Below, one piece after another: positions 7,999 through 16,082 of a DNA stretch of 36,237 nt. Each line of letters begins with the position of its first letter. Position 1 is the first letter of the stretch. Both the position numbers and the translations under genes were made by a program. Source of the DNA: Chryseobacterium sp. SSA4.19 (GTDB taxonomy: Bacteria > Bacteroidota > Bacteroidia > Flavobacteriales > Weeksellaceae). The stretch is from positions 1 to 36,237 of the forward strand of contig NZ_JAKVIP010000004.1 of NCBI RefSeq assembly GCF_022601875.1, written 5' to 3'. The notes beneath the pieces were generated by a model. That model did not search any database. It saw only the letters and a list, made by a program, of their open reading frames with translations, and was not told the origin of the DNA.

Positions 7999-8912
7999 AA
8001 ATTTTTAAATTAACATTAATCTCTTTATTTACAATAGGTTTAGTTTCCTGTAAGAAAGATGGAAAAACCACTGCCCATTCAAAAGACAGTCTTACTGCAA
8101 AAAAAGATTCTGTTGTTGTTCCTGAAGTTTACAAAGAATATTACGGGGTCTATACCGGAGATTTTGCAGGAAAAGGAATGATCACATCCGAAGATGGCGA
8201 ACAATATGAAGGAGAAGTCTACAAGAAAATTTCCTTAAAAATCAATAGAATTACGAAAGATAGCGTGTATGGCCAGAGCATTGTAGAAGGAAATCAACGT
8301 CCGTTTCGTGGAATTTTTAATGAATCCTCAAAATCTTTTGTTCTGGATGAACCTGGAAATGATAAATATGACGGGAGATTTGAAGTAAAGCTGAACAGCG
8401 ACAGCTTAACCGGAAAATGGAATGCATTTAATAAATCCGCTGTAAAAGCGCCTGTTAAATCTTTAAAACTGGTAAAAAAAGAGTTCGCTTATAATCCTAA
8501 CTTTATGTTGAATAAAGATAACGACCTCATCGACTGGGAAAATCCGAAAAATTTTGTTGAAAAATATACTGATGAAGAAACCGGGAAAACAGAAAATTAT
8601 ACCGCATCTAAAAACAGAATTGCATCCGATGCCGTTTTTAAAGTAAATGCTTCTAAACAAAAACTCACGGAAAAAGATCTTAAAAACCTTCGTAAACTGG
8701 ATCTTGAAATCATTAAGAATTCCATTTTTGCCAGACACGGGTATTCATTTAAAAAAGCAACCTACAGGAATTTCTTTGAACAAACCGACTGGTATATTCC
8801 TGTTTCAAATAATGTAGATAATGATCTTTCGCCCATGGAAAAAGAAAATGTAGCTTTACTGAATCGTTTTATCAAATACGCGGAAGATAAATATGACAGT
8901 TTTGGAAGGTAA
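7995..8912 (+). CDS. YARHG-domain lipoprotein
   Basis: A 305-residue lipoprotein. The signal peptide ends in the lipobox GLVSC with the lipidated Cys19. The middle part (about 45-155) is a beta-rich region with repeated G-x-Y/F turns (YYGVYTGDFAGKG, YEGEVYKKISLKI, LTGKWNAF), resembling a lipocalin-like sheet. The C-terminal 75 residues carry the YARHG domain (NSIFARHGYSFKK, then FFEQTDWYIP). YARHG is found in exported proteins and may bind cell wall or extracellular ligands; this is not proven. The start ATG overlaps the stop of the DUF2306 gene. It is followed by a T-rich low-complexity spacer and a convergent gene. Confidence 0.85.
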   Translation: MKIFKLTLISLFTIGLVSCKKDGKTTAHSKDSLTAKKDSVVVPEVYKEYYGVYTGDFAGKGMITSEDGEQYEGEVYKKISLKINRITKDSVYGQSIVEGNQRPFRGIFNESSKSFVLDEPGNDKYDGRFEVKLNSDSLTGKWNAFNKSAVKAPVKSLKLVKKEFAYNPNFMLNKDNDLIDWENPKNFVEKYTDEETGKTENYTASKNRIASDAVFKVNASKQKLTEKDLKNLRKLDLEIIKNSIFARHGYSFKKATYRNFFEQTDWYIPVSNNVDNDLSPMEKENVALLNRFIKYAEDKYDSFGR

Positions 8913-8921
8913 TTAATTATT

Positions 8922-8957
8922 TTTTTACTTTTTAATTTTTACTTTTTACTTTTAATA
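8922..8957. repeat. T-rich low-complexity direct repeat
   Basis: Short tandem units of ACTTTTT/TTTTTACTT repeat about three times across the junction of two convergent genes, running into the last codons of the minus-strand gene. There is no GC stem, so it is at best a weak terminator. Confidence 0.45.
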
Positions 8958-9315
8958 ATAAAAACATCAGTAAGCATCCCGCTCCATAGCATAAGATATC
9001 AATCCAGGAAAAGGAATTTCCGATAACTATATACATCAGGCTTCCTCTTTGAAAGCCTAACTTTTCGGCGATATTAAAGTATTGGGCACATTCTATCAGA
9101 CAGGAAAAAATAAAAATTCCCGCAATAAGCTTCTGATTATTATAAACAATAAAAAAACTTTTAATAAAGGTATAGAGTAGCATAACCACAATAACATCTC
9201 CGAGATAAGCCCTTACAAAAAAAATATCTTTTAACTTTGTGGCAATTAATACCTCAGTGATGAAAAGTGCAAGAGTGAGCAGAAAATAGGATATGTTGAA
9301 TTTTATTTTGATCAT
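8932..9315 (-). CDS. DUF2809 family membrane protein
   Basis: A 127-residue protein with four hydrophobic segments (about 8-27, 35-55, 63-82, 103-123). The pattern YLGDVIVVMLLY, then a Glu-Cys-Ala-Gln (ECAQ) in the third segment and IGNSFSWIDILCYGAGC near the C-terminus, is the DUF2809 signature, in which conserved acidic and polar residues lie within the membrane. Its function is unknown; it resembles small VanZ-like membrane proteins in pattern. It is encoded alone, convergent with the YARHG lipoprotein gene and divergent from the tiny membrane protein gene at 9364. Confidence 0.82.
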   Translation of the reverse strand: MIKIKFNISYFLLTLALFITEVLIATKLKDIFFVRAYLGDVIVVMLLYTFIKSFFIVYNNQKLIAGIFIFSCLIECAQYFNIAEKLGFQRGSLMYIVIGNSFSWIDILCYGAGCLLMFLLLKVKSKN

Positions 9316-9363
9316 CTGAATATAGATTGTAGCCTTGAATGCTGTTAAATTAATTACATTAAT

Positions 9364-9552
9364 ATGGAAGATATTATATTTTTAATTTTTATTCCACCGG
9401 TACTGTTGTGTATGTATTATATAGGCTTTATCACATTGACAAAATTAAAAATAAAGCAGCCCGATGAAGCAATAAAAACACATGTATTACGATTTTTTTA
9501 TGGTTTTGCTGTATTTTTTATATTGTCTCTCCTTCTTTTTGTGCTGAAATAA
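9364..9552 (+). CDS. Small two-helix membrane protein
   Basis: A 62-residue protein with two hydrophobic helices (about 4-26 and 44-61) joined by a polar, lysine-rich loop. There is no recognised family. The start ATG and clean stop, hydrophobic profile and position in an otherwise empty intergenic gap support it as real, but no homologue can be checked here. It is probably an inner-membrane protein with both ends on the same side. Confidence 0.5.
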   Translation: MEDIIFLIFIPPVLLCMYYIGFITLTKLKIKQPDEAIKTHVLRFFYGFAVFFILSLLLFVLK

Positions 9553-9610
9553 TAGTTAATCATTCTTATACTGCAGCCTTACAGTAGTAATAATTATGTT
9601 TGGGACTTTA

Positions 9611-9639
9611 TTGCTTTAATAAAACATATCTTAATTTTG
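9611..9639 (+). promoter_or_regulatory. Bacteroidetes-type promoter of the TonB-domain gene
   Basis: TTG at 9611-9613 and TAATTTTG at 9632-9639 are separated by 18 bases, close to the -33/-7 consensus. The start ATG at 9645 is only five bases downstream, so the leader is extremely short or absent. Confidence 0.6.
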
Positions 9640-9644
9640 CATAC

Positions 9645-10070
9645 ATGAAAAAGGTCTTATTTTTCTTAGCTTTATCTTTCAGTATTCCGCTGGCAGCCCA
9701 GGAATATGGCTCTGTATCACAAGTGCCGGATTATGCTGTTCTGAAAACAAAAATGAAACTTGATGATGTGGTGACCAAAGCAGACACACCGGCCGAATTT
9801 CCCGGCGGAAAAGAAGCATTTAAAAAACAGTTTTCAGAAAAAATGGATATTATTGATGTAAAATCCAGACAGATCAATACCCGGGTTTATTTCATTATTG
9901 AAAAAACCGGATATGTGAGGTTTGTGACATCTATAAGTGATAACAAACAACACGGTCAGGCAGCAGAAACGGCCGTAAGAAGATTGTTTGTCAAATGGAA
10001 GCCCGCAATGATTAATGGCGAACCGGTACGTTATCTCTATACTTTCCCTCTGACTTTAAAGAAATATTAA
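9645..10070 (+). CDS. Periplasmic TonB C-terminal-domain protein
   Basis: A 141-residue exported protein with the signal peptide MKKVLFFLALSFSIPLAAQ. The PAEFPGGKEAFKKQF motif near residue 50 is the FPGG signature that precedes the TonB C-terminal domain in Bacteroidetes. The rest shows the domain itself: a NTRVYFIIEKTGYVRFV strand, a helix, and KWKPAMINGEPVRYLYTFPL at the end. No membrane anchor or Pro-rich linker is present. I chose ATG 9645 because an in-frame TTG at 9600 lies upstream of the promoter. Its role is unknown; compare the protein at 6957. Confidence 0.8.
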   Translation: MKKVLFFLALSFSIPLAAQEYGSVSQVPDYAVLKTKMKLDDVVTKADTPAEFPGGKEAFKKQFSEKMDIIDVKSRQINTRVYFIIEKTGYVRFVTSISDNKQHGQAAETAVRRLFVKWKPAMINGEPVRYLYTFPLTLKKY

Positions 10071-10297
10071 AGTTTATTTTATAAGAAAAACTAAGTTTAA
10101 TCTTTAAACCTGTTCAATCTAAGGATGGCCAGTTTATCACTTTGGTATAAAATGTACAGTCATAAAAGATTATTGAGATCTCACCGCTTATTTCTTCAAG
10201 TATAATTGGATCAGCAACTTTAACACTATTTTTTTAATCACCATTTGTTGACTTGAAAGAAATTGTATAATTTAGCTTAAAACCAAATTCAATTATT
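10071..10297. other. Intergenic region upstream of the second leader peptide
   Basis: 227 bases. The last 55 hold the peptide gene's promoter. The rest has only a minus-strand frame of 39 codons without an ATG (10117-10233), which might be a gene remnant or chance. Confidence 0.4.
10244..10275 (+). promoter_or_regulatory. Promoter of the 54-residue peptide gene
   Basis: TTTG at 10244-10247, then TATAATTTAG at 10266-10275. The -7 element is one base off TAnnTTTG, and the spacing of 18-20 bases fits. The ATG follows 22 bases later. Confidence 0.5.
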
Positions 10298-10462
10298 ATG
10301 AAAAAGTCAAACATCCAAAAAAGAAAACTTACAAAAACAGAATTAAAAGAAATTAACGGTGGGAAAGGCCCGGTTTGCCCGAGAGTCGTAAGCTGTATTG
10401 ATCCGGCAACCGGAGAAGAATTATACGGCGTTTTCGGGATTCAGGATGGGTATTGTTGTTAA
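10298..10462 (+). CDS. Short peptide with double-glycine leader
   Basis: A 54-residue peptide. Residues 1-22 form a leader (KRKLTKTELKEINGG) ending in Gly21-Gly22, closely like the leader of the peptide at 3674 (both K-L-x-K/R-x-D/E-L-x-x-I-x-G-G). The 32-residue core begins KGPVCPRVVSC and ends DGYCC, with four cysteines (27, 33, 53, 54). It is a bacteriocin-like orphan precursor of the kind repeated in Chryseobacterium genomes. A promoter lies upstream and a bidirectional terminator directly downstream, so it is its own transcription unit. No exporter or modifying enzyme is adjacent. Function is unknown. Confidence 0.75.
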   Translation: MKKSNIQKRKLTKTELKEINGGKGPVCPRVVSCIDPATGEELYGVFGIQDGYCC

Positions 10463-10483
10463 GAGCTCAACTTGTTAATCAAT

Positions 10484-10521
10484 AAAATGATTGGAGTATT
10501 TTATCCTCCAATCATTTTTTT
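10484..10521. terminator. Bidirectional terminator overlapping mutS end
   Basis: A 13-pair perfect stem (10484-10496 with 10506-10518, core ATGATTGGAG) with a nine-base loop and T tracts on both strands. The mutS stop codon (10501-10503) lies in the loop and its last codons form one arm. Confidence 0.85.
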
Positions 10522-13089
10522 TATTGAATTTAGCTTCATCAAAGCTTCAATTGGTGTCAAGGTATTGATATCAATTTTAGTCAGCTCTTCACGGATATTT
10601 TCCAGAACCGGATCATCCAGCTGAAAAAAAGACAGCTGCATGTTTTCCTCTGTTACCCTTTTGATATTTTCTGATGAATTACCCTGTGTACGGCTTGCTT
10701 CCAGGGTTTTGAGAATTTCATTGGCTCTGTTGACAACTTTTGCAGGCATTCCCGCCAGTTTTGCCACATGGATACCGAAACTGTGCTCACTTCCGCCTGG
10801 AACCAGCTTTCTTAAGAAAATGATATTGCCTTTGTTTTCCTTAATGGAAACATGGAAATTTTTTACCCTTTCAAAGTTAACGGTCATCTCATTCAATTCA
10901 TGATAATGGGTTGCAAATAAAGTCTTTGCCTGTGTAGGATGCTGATGAAGATATTCTGCAATAGCCCAGGCAATGGAAACTCCGTCATACGTTGATGTTC
11001 CGCGCCCGATTTCGTCTAACAGAATCAAACTTCTTTCAGAAATATTGTTCAGGATATTAGCCGCTTCATTCATTTCTACCATGAAGGTCGATTCCCCGGC
11101 AGAAATATTATCGCTTGCACCTACCCTTGTGAAAATTTTATCCAGAATTCCAATTTCAGCATATTTCGCCGGAACAAAGCTTCCAATCTGTGCCATAAGA
11201 CATACGATAGCCGTCTGACGTAAAATTGCCGATTTACCTGCCATGTTAGGCCCTGTTACCATGATAATTTGCTGCGAATCTTTATCCAGGAATATATCAT
11301 TGGGAATATACTTTTCCCCTAACGGAAGTGCATTCTCAATAATAGGATGACGCGCTTCTTTCAGATCAATGGAAAATGTTTCGGTCAAAACCGGTCTGGT
11401 ATAGCTTTCGGAAACTGCCAGTTCTGATAATCCGACGGCAACATCAAGCTGTGCAATAATATTCGAGTTCTCCTGAATCCGGTCGATGTAAATCATGGTT
11501 TCATTACAAATGTTCCGATACAGCGTATTTTCCAAAACGCCTATTTTTTCTTCTGCTCCGAGAATCTGGTTTTCATATTCTTTCAGCTCTTCGGTGATAT
11601 AACGCTCGGCATTTACGAGTGTCTGTTTTCTTAGCCAATCAGAAGGAACCTTCTCTTTATGGGTATTTCTGACCTCAATATAATATCCGAAAACATTATT
11701 AAAATCAATCTTAAGACTCGAAATTCCTGTTCTTTCAATTTCTCTCTGGCACATTTCATCAAGAAATCCGCGCCCTTTTGACTGAAGTCCTCTGAGTGTA
11801 TCAAGCTCTTCGGAAATCCCCTCTTTAATAACATTTCCTTTCGCCGGATTTACCGGAAGTTCGTCATTAAGATGATTCTGAAGGCATGCAATCAGTTCAG
11901 TCTGGTCATAAAGCGGATCCAGCCATGCTAAAACATCAGCATGAGGATGGAGCAATGCTTTAATTTTATGAATATTGATCAGGCTCTGGCGAAGGTAGCC
12001 TAATTCCTTGGGACAAATTTTTTCCGCAGCCAGTTTCCCCATCAAACGGTCCAAATCCGAAATAGATTTTAACAACTGGGATACTTCATATTTAAGCTGG
12101 TCATTTTCATTTAAAAAATCGATTAATGAAAGCCTCCTTCCGATTTCACTGACCGATTTTAACGGCAAGTTAATTCTCCTTCTCAGCAGCCGTCCTCCCA
12201 TCGGAGTCGATGTTTTATCAATAATATCCAGCAAAGATTTTCCCTTTGGACTGCTTGGGCAGACAATTTCCAGGTTTCTTAGGGTAAAATGATCCATTAT
12301 CAGAAAGTCCTCCTGAGGAACAATCTGAATCTTTGTAATATGGGAAAGCAAATTATGATGAGTATCTTCTACCAGATAAGCGAAAACAGCACCTGCTGCT
12401 GTGATGGCAAGCGGCTGGCTTTCAACACCAAAGCCTTTTAGCGAATTGGTTTTAAAGTGACTCGTCAGTTTCTCATAAGCGAAATTATATTGAAAAGCCC
12501 AGTCTTCCAGCTTAAAGGCATTTTTGTTTTTAAGCTGGTCCGGAATCTGAACACTTCTCTGGTAAATAATTTCACTCGGGTCAAAGGTATTGACTATGTG
12601 AAGCAGTTTTTCCAGATTGCCTTCACTCACCAGAAATTCTCCCGTGGAAATATCCACAAGCGCCATCCCGAATTTCTCTTTTTCTTTATGAAGGGAAAGA
12701 AGGAAGTTATTCTGCTTTGAGTTTAATACCTGATCATTAAAGGTAACTCCCGGTGTCACGAGTTCCGTCACTCCCCTTTTCACGATGCCTTTCACCATTT
12801 TCGGGTCTTCCAGCTGGTCACAGATGGCAACCCTCATTCCTGCTCTTACCAATTTCGGCAAATAGGAATCTACCGAATGATGGGGAAATCCCGCCAGTTC
12901 AATATGTCCGTCTCCGTTTGCTCTCTTCGTCAGAACAATTCCTAAAATCTGAGACGTTTTAACAGCATCCTGTCCGAAAGTTTCATAAAAATCCCCGACC
13001 CGGAACAGCAAAAGCGCATCAGGGTATTTTGCCTTGATGGTATTGTACTGTGTCATTAAAGGAGTTTCTTTTTTCGTCGCCTTTGCCAT
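10501..13089 (-). CDS. mutS: DNA mismatch repair protein MutS
   Basis: An 862-residue ATPase that recognises base mismatches and small loops and recruits MutL. The mismatch-wedge motif GDFYE is at residues 32-36 (Phe34, Glu36). The connector, lever and clamp regions follow. The C-terminal ATPase has the Walker A GPNMAGKSA at 613-621, the signature DNISAGESTFMVEM, Walker B LILLDEIGRGTSTYDG near 690, and the FATHYHEL switch near 725. A helical tail ends near LTPIEALMKLNSIKKM, the C-terminal dimer region. Length is typical of MutS1. It is monocistronic, and its stop codon lies inside the downstream terminator hairpin. No mutL is in the window. Confidence 0.97.
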   Translation of the reverse strand: MAKATKKETPLMTQYNTIKAKYPDALLLFRVGDFYETFGQDAVKTSQILGIVLTKRANGDGHIELAGFPHHSVDSYLPKLVRAGMRVAICDQLEDPKMVKGIVKRGVTELVTPGVTFNDQVLNSKQNNFLLSLHKEKEKFGMALVDISTGEFLVSEGNLEKLLHIVNTFDPSEIIYQRSVQIPDQLKNKNAFKLEDWAFQYNFAYEKLTSHFKTNSLKGFGVESQPLAITAAGAVFAYLVEDTHHNLLSHITKIQIVPQEDFLIMDHFTLRNLEIVCPSSPKGKSLLDIIDKTSTPMGGRLLRRRINLPLKSVSEIGRRLSLIDFLNENDQLKYEVSQLLKSISDLDRLMGKLAAEKICPKELGYLRQSLINIHKIKALLHPHADVLAWLDPLYDQTELIACLQNHLNDELPVNPAKGNVIKEGISEELDTLRGLQSKGRGFLDEMCQREIERTGISSLKIDFNNVFGYYIEVRNTHKEKVPSDWLRKQTLVNAERYITEELKEYENQILGAEEKIGVLENTLYRNICNETMIYIDRIQENSNIIAQLDVAVGLSELAVSESYTRPVLTETFSIDLKEARHPIIENALPLGEKYIPNDIFLDKDSQQIIMVTGPNMAGKSAILRQTAIVCLMAQIGSFVPAKYAEIGILDKIFTRVGASDNISAGESTFMVEMNEAANILNNISERSLILLDEIGRGTSTYDGVSIAWAIAEYLHQHPTQAKTLFATHYHELNEMTVNFERVKNFHVSIKENKGNIIFLRKLVPGGSEHSFGIHVAKLAGMPAKVVNRANEILKTLEASRTQGNSSENIKRVTEENMQLSFFQLDDPVLENIREELTKIDINTLTPIEALMKLNSIKKMIGG

Positions 13090-13341
13090 TAAAAATCTAT
13101 CTTAAAATTAGGATGGTAAAAGTATGAAATAAAATAGAAGGAGTAAAGTTTTGAAAAACCAAATCTGACTTATGCTTTCCAATTTAATTTCAAATATAAA
13201 AATGTATTATTGCAGACTTCAAAAAAATAAATTCATTTCGCAAAGCCTGTATTTCAGGCTCATTAAAATCAATTTTTTGATTCATTCTTTACTCTCAACA
13301 TTAAAGAACTTTATTAAATCTTTGTGTAAGTATATTAATTT

Positions 13342-14214
13342 CTATCCTTTTAAATTTTTAGCTAAGGCTTTCGAGCTCTTTTTATAGGCCCATTTTTGTT
13401 TGTAATTCACCCACTTAGCTTTAAAAATCTTTCGCATCAGTTTATCGGTATACCTCATAATAAAAACATGGTACAGCATATTCGCAAATACATTAGGCTT
13501 ATTCGGAAGAGCGCGGAGTGACATGGAAAATCCAGGTTCAAGATACCGGTTAAAATGCCAGAATGCGCCCGGAATAAATAAGGCGTCTCCATGTTCCATA
13601 AAAATTTCAAAGCCTTTAGCATGCTGGAGGGCAGGAAATTTTTCATAATCAGGATTTTCATAATCTACTTCATAAATGGTATGTACCGATAGAGGGACCT
13701 TATATAAAAAGGCAGACTGTTTCTGGTCAAATAACAGAATCCTCTTTTTTCCTTCAAAATGGATATGCAGAAAATCCCCGAGATCCACATCATAATGCAT
13801 TAGCACATGGGCTTCGCTTCCTCCGAAAAACAAAGTCGGAAGCCTTTTAAAAAATCGGATTCCCAGATCAGGATACGTGAAGTTTTTAAGCAATTCCGGC
13901 AGCCGGTCTGTAATGATATAAAAGAAAATACGCAGATCTGACGGTTTGCTTTTAATTGTATCGATATACTCCTTCATTTTCATCCGGGTAACGGGTGCAT
14001 CCGAACTTTTAGAAGCATCAGCCGGCTTGTTATCATACAGAGGAACTTCCTGATTGCCGGCTTTTTCCCGGATAAAATCGAAATTCCATTGATCAAATGC
14101 TTCCCAGCGGCTCGCAAAATTTTTGATCAGGAGAGGTTTCCGCTTTTTGAAATAATTTTTCTGAAAATCTTCTTTACTGATATCTGTGACAGCATCTACG
14201 GTTTTGAGGATCAT
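13342..14214 (-). CDS. Cupin-like/JmjC domain protein (cupin_8)
   Basis: A 290-residue protein of the cupin_8/JmjC group of Fe(II)/2-oxoglutarate oxygenases. The double-stranded beta helix carries the likely iron ligands His140 and Asp142 (MHYDVD) and His220 (IPGAFWHFNRY). The DFLHIHFEGKKRILLFD strand follows the first pair. The N-terminus has the usual cupin_8 phrase KPLLIKNFASRWEAFDQW. Relatives hydroxylate proteins or tRNA-modifying substrates; the target here is unknown. It is single, divergent from the bestrophin-like gene, with a short lysine-rich C-terminal tail. It is probably cytosolic. Confidence 0.82.
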   Translation of the reverse strand: MILKTVDAVTDISKEDFQKNYFKKRKPLLIKNFASRWEAFDQWNFDFIREKAGNQEVPLYDNKPADASKSSDAPVTRMKMKEYIDTIKSKPSDLRIFFYIITDRLPELLKNFTYPDLGIRFFKRLPTLFFGGSEAHVLMHYDVDLGDFLHIHFEGKKRILLFDQKQSAFLYKVPLSVHTIYEVDYENPDYEKFPALQHAKGFEIFMEHGDALFIPGAFWHFNRYLEPGFSMSLRALPNKPNVFANMLYHVFIMRYTDKLMRKIFKAKWVNYKQKWAYKKSSKALAKNLKG

Positions 14215-14405
14215 TTGGTGTGATATTTAAATGCGAAATAAAAGTACTGTTTTTTTTACATTTCAGGAAAATTTCAGATTAAATAAAGATTATCATTTCC
14301 CACCACCGATAGCTTATTCCGGGCTGGAGACATTTATTTAAATGAAACATATCGGATTAATGTAATTTATATTTCCGTGCAAAGCTATGGTAAAAACGAA
14401 AATTT

Positions 14406-14413
14406 TATCTTTG
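14406..14413 (+). promoter_or_regulatory. -7 box TATCTTTG for the bestrophin-like gene
   Basis: A perfect TAnnTTTG 17 bases before the ATG at 14431. It makes the upstream in-frame GTG at 14377 an unlikely start. Confidence 0.6.
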
Positions 14414-14430
14414 CAACCATAATCCGTTCT

Positions 14431-15312
14431 ATGAGAGTCTACAATACCAAACATTTCCTGAAAATCCTTCTCAGCTTACACAAAAGCGACACCCTGAAGA
14501 TCCTTTTTCCGACGATGATTCTGGTTGGCCTGTATTCCTGGGGCATTGAATACCTGGAAGTGGAATATCTCCATCTTTCTTCGAAATCGCCCATCAGTAA
14601 TGTAAGCATGATCCATTCTTTACTGGGCTTTGTACTCTCGCTGCTGTTGGTGTTCAGGACAAATACTGCTTATGACCGTTGGTGGGAAGGCAGAAAGCTG
14701 TGGGGCAAGCTGGTCAATGATTCCCGGAATTTCATCATTAAAATGAAAGCTGTACTTGAGGATGACAGAGAAGACCTGGAACAGATTGCAAGATATATTA
14801 AATACTTTCCGCATTTCCTGGCTAAGCATCTTTCTAAAGAATCTACAAGATTAGCACTGGATGAAGACTATTCTGAAATTGAAGAGTATATTAAACACCA
14901 TGGCCCAAGTGAAATTATCATTCTTTTAACTCATAAATTGCATCAGCTTAAAAAGCACGGGAAAATCTCAGATCTTGAAATGCTGTATCTGGACACGCAG
15001 CTTTCAGGTTTCCTTGATGTCTGCGGAGGATGCGAAAGAATCAAAAATACGCCGATTCCGTATTCCTATTCGTCTTTTGTAAAGAAATTTATTATTCTTT
15101 ACGTACTGGCTCTACCGATAGCCTATGTAATATCGATCGGCCTTTTCATGATTCCGCTGACGGTTTTTGTATATTATGTATTAATGAGCCTGGAAATGAT
15201 TGCCGAAGAAATTGAAGATCCTTTCAGCAATGATGAAAATGATATTCCTATGGAAGCCATCGCACAGAACATTGAAAAAAGTGTTCATCAGATTATCGGT
15301 TTACCTAAATAA
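14431..15312 (+). CDS. Bestrophin-type membrane channel
   Basis: A 293-residue membrane protein of the bestrophin/YneE family (anion channel-like proteins, mostly pentameric). The hallmark region is LVFRTNTAYDRWWEGRKLW near residues 72-90, with the family RTNTAYDRWWEGR block. There are about four hydrophobic segments (near 20-40, 60-76, 215-235 and 240-258) and a long soluble helical part in between, matching the bestrophin layout. The acidic patch IEDPFSNDENDIPM near the C-terminus is also typical (EDPFG-like). The start is taken downstream of the -7 box at 14406. It is monocistronic. Ion selectivity cannot be deduced. Confidence 0.88.
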   Translation: MRVYNTKHFLKILLSLHKSDTLKILFPTMILVGLYSWGIEYLEVEYLHLSSKSPISNVSMIHSLLGFVLSLLLVFRTNTAYDRWWEGRKLWGKLVNDSRNFIIKMKAVLEDDREDLEQIARYIKYFPHFLAKHLSKESTRLALDEDYSEIEEYIKHHGPSEIIILLTHKLHQLKKHGKISDLEMLYLDTQLSGFLDVCGGCERIKNTPIPYSYSSFVKKFIILYVLALPIAYVISIGLFMIPLTVFVYYVLMSLEMIAEEIEDPFSNDENDIPMEAIAQNIEKSVHQIIGLPK

Positions 15313-15365
15313 AAATCTTTAATGGCTGAATTATAAATAGTAATAATAAATTTAAATACAGACCC

Positions 15366-15896
15366 TTGGTACATAAATTAAAACTGGAAGAGCTCAACAG
15401 AATTGACGTGGAAACTTTTAAAACCACCGAAAAAATTCCTTTAGTCGTAGTACTGGACAATATAAGAAGCATGCATAATGTAGGTGCCACCTTCCGGACG
15501 GCAGACGCTTTCCTGGTTCAGAAAATTATTCTCTGCGGCATCACGCCTCAGCCGCCACACCGTGAAATCCATAAAGCTGCTTTAGGAGCAACGGAAAGTG
15601 TGGACTGGAGCCATGAAGCGGATATTAACACGGCTATTCAACACCTTAAGCAACAGGATTTTGAAATCATAGGGATTGAGCAGACTTCCAACAGCCAAAT
15701 GATTACGGACTTTACTATTAATCCCTTAAAAAAATATGCGGTTATCTTAGGAAATGAAGTTGAGGGAATCAGTGATGAAGCATTGGAAAATATCGATTCT
15801 TTTATTGAAATCCCACAGTTAGGTACGAAACATTCATTAAATGTGAGTGTTTGTGGCGGAATTGTGATGTGGGAATTCGCAAAGGCCCTGAAATAA
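15366..15896 (+). CDS. SpoU/TrmH family RNA methyltransferase (TTG start)
   Basis: A 176-residue S-adenosylmethionine-dependent 2'-O-ribose RNA methyltransferase of the SPOUT class. Motif 1 is NVGATFRTAD at 38-47 (Asn38, Gly40, Arg44), motif 2 is VILGNEVEGIS at 127-137 (Asn130, Glu131, Gly134), and motif 3 ends in KHSLNVSV at 155-162. The only start upstream of motif 1 is TTG at 15366; the next in-frame ATG is Met36 inside motif 1, and an in-frame stop lies at 15327. The small size without a substrate-binding domain suggests a tRNA or rRNA enzyme of the TrmH/TrmL sort. Its exact target is not readable. Confidence 0.88.
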   Translation: MVHKLKLEELNRIDVETFKTTEKIPLVVVLDNIRSMHNVGATFRTADAFLVQKIILCGITPQPPHREIHKAALGATESVDWSHEADINTAIQHLKQQDFEIIGIEQTSNSQMITDFTINPLKKYAVILGNEVEGISDEALENIDSFIEIPQLGTKHSLNVSVCGGIVMWEFAKALK

Positions 15897-16082
15897 AAAA
15901 ACTGCAAATGCCTAAAAGACAGTGCAGTTTGAAATAAATCTAATAAAAAGTAAAAATGAAAGGCGACAAAGATACCTATTTTTTTGTGACGGGCAAATTT
16001 TAAAATCGCTTTTTTTTATTTTATGAGAAAAAAAAGTCATATTTCAGAAAAAATTTCATTTAATTTTTTATAAATTAGCACA
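15897..16082. other. Gap before the CBS gene with weak hairpin
   Basis: 186 bases. AAACTGCA (15899-15906) can pair with TGCAGTTT (15923-15930) across a 16-base loop but has no T tail, so I do not call it a terminator. The rest is AT-rich without recognisable signals. Confidence 0.35.

Noticed and set aside
10117..10233. A 39-codon minus-strand open frame
   Set aside because: It has protein-like composition but no ATG and no promoter; too short to call a gene remnant with confidence.
13242..13259. Small AGCCTG/CAGGCT hairpin downstream of the cupin gene
   Set aside because: Six pairs only, about 80 bases past the stop codon, and no T tail adjacent; not enough for a terminator call.
13172..13387. 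A 71-codon plus-strand frame between mutS and the cupin gene
   Set aside because: Repetitive Lys, Phe and Asn with no domain, overlapping the end of a real gene; consistent with AT-rich intergenic DNA.
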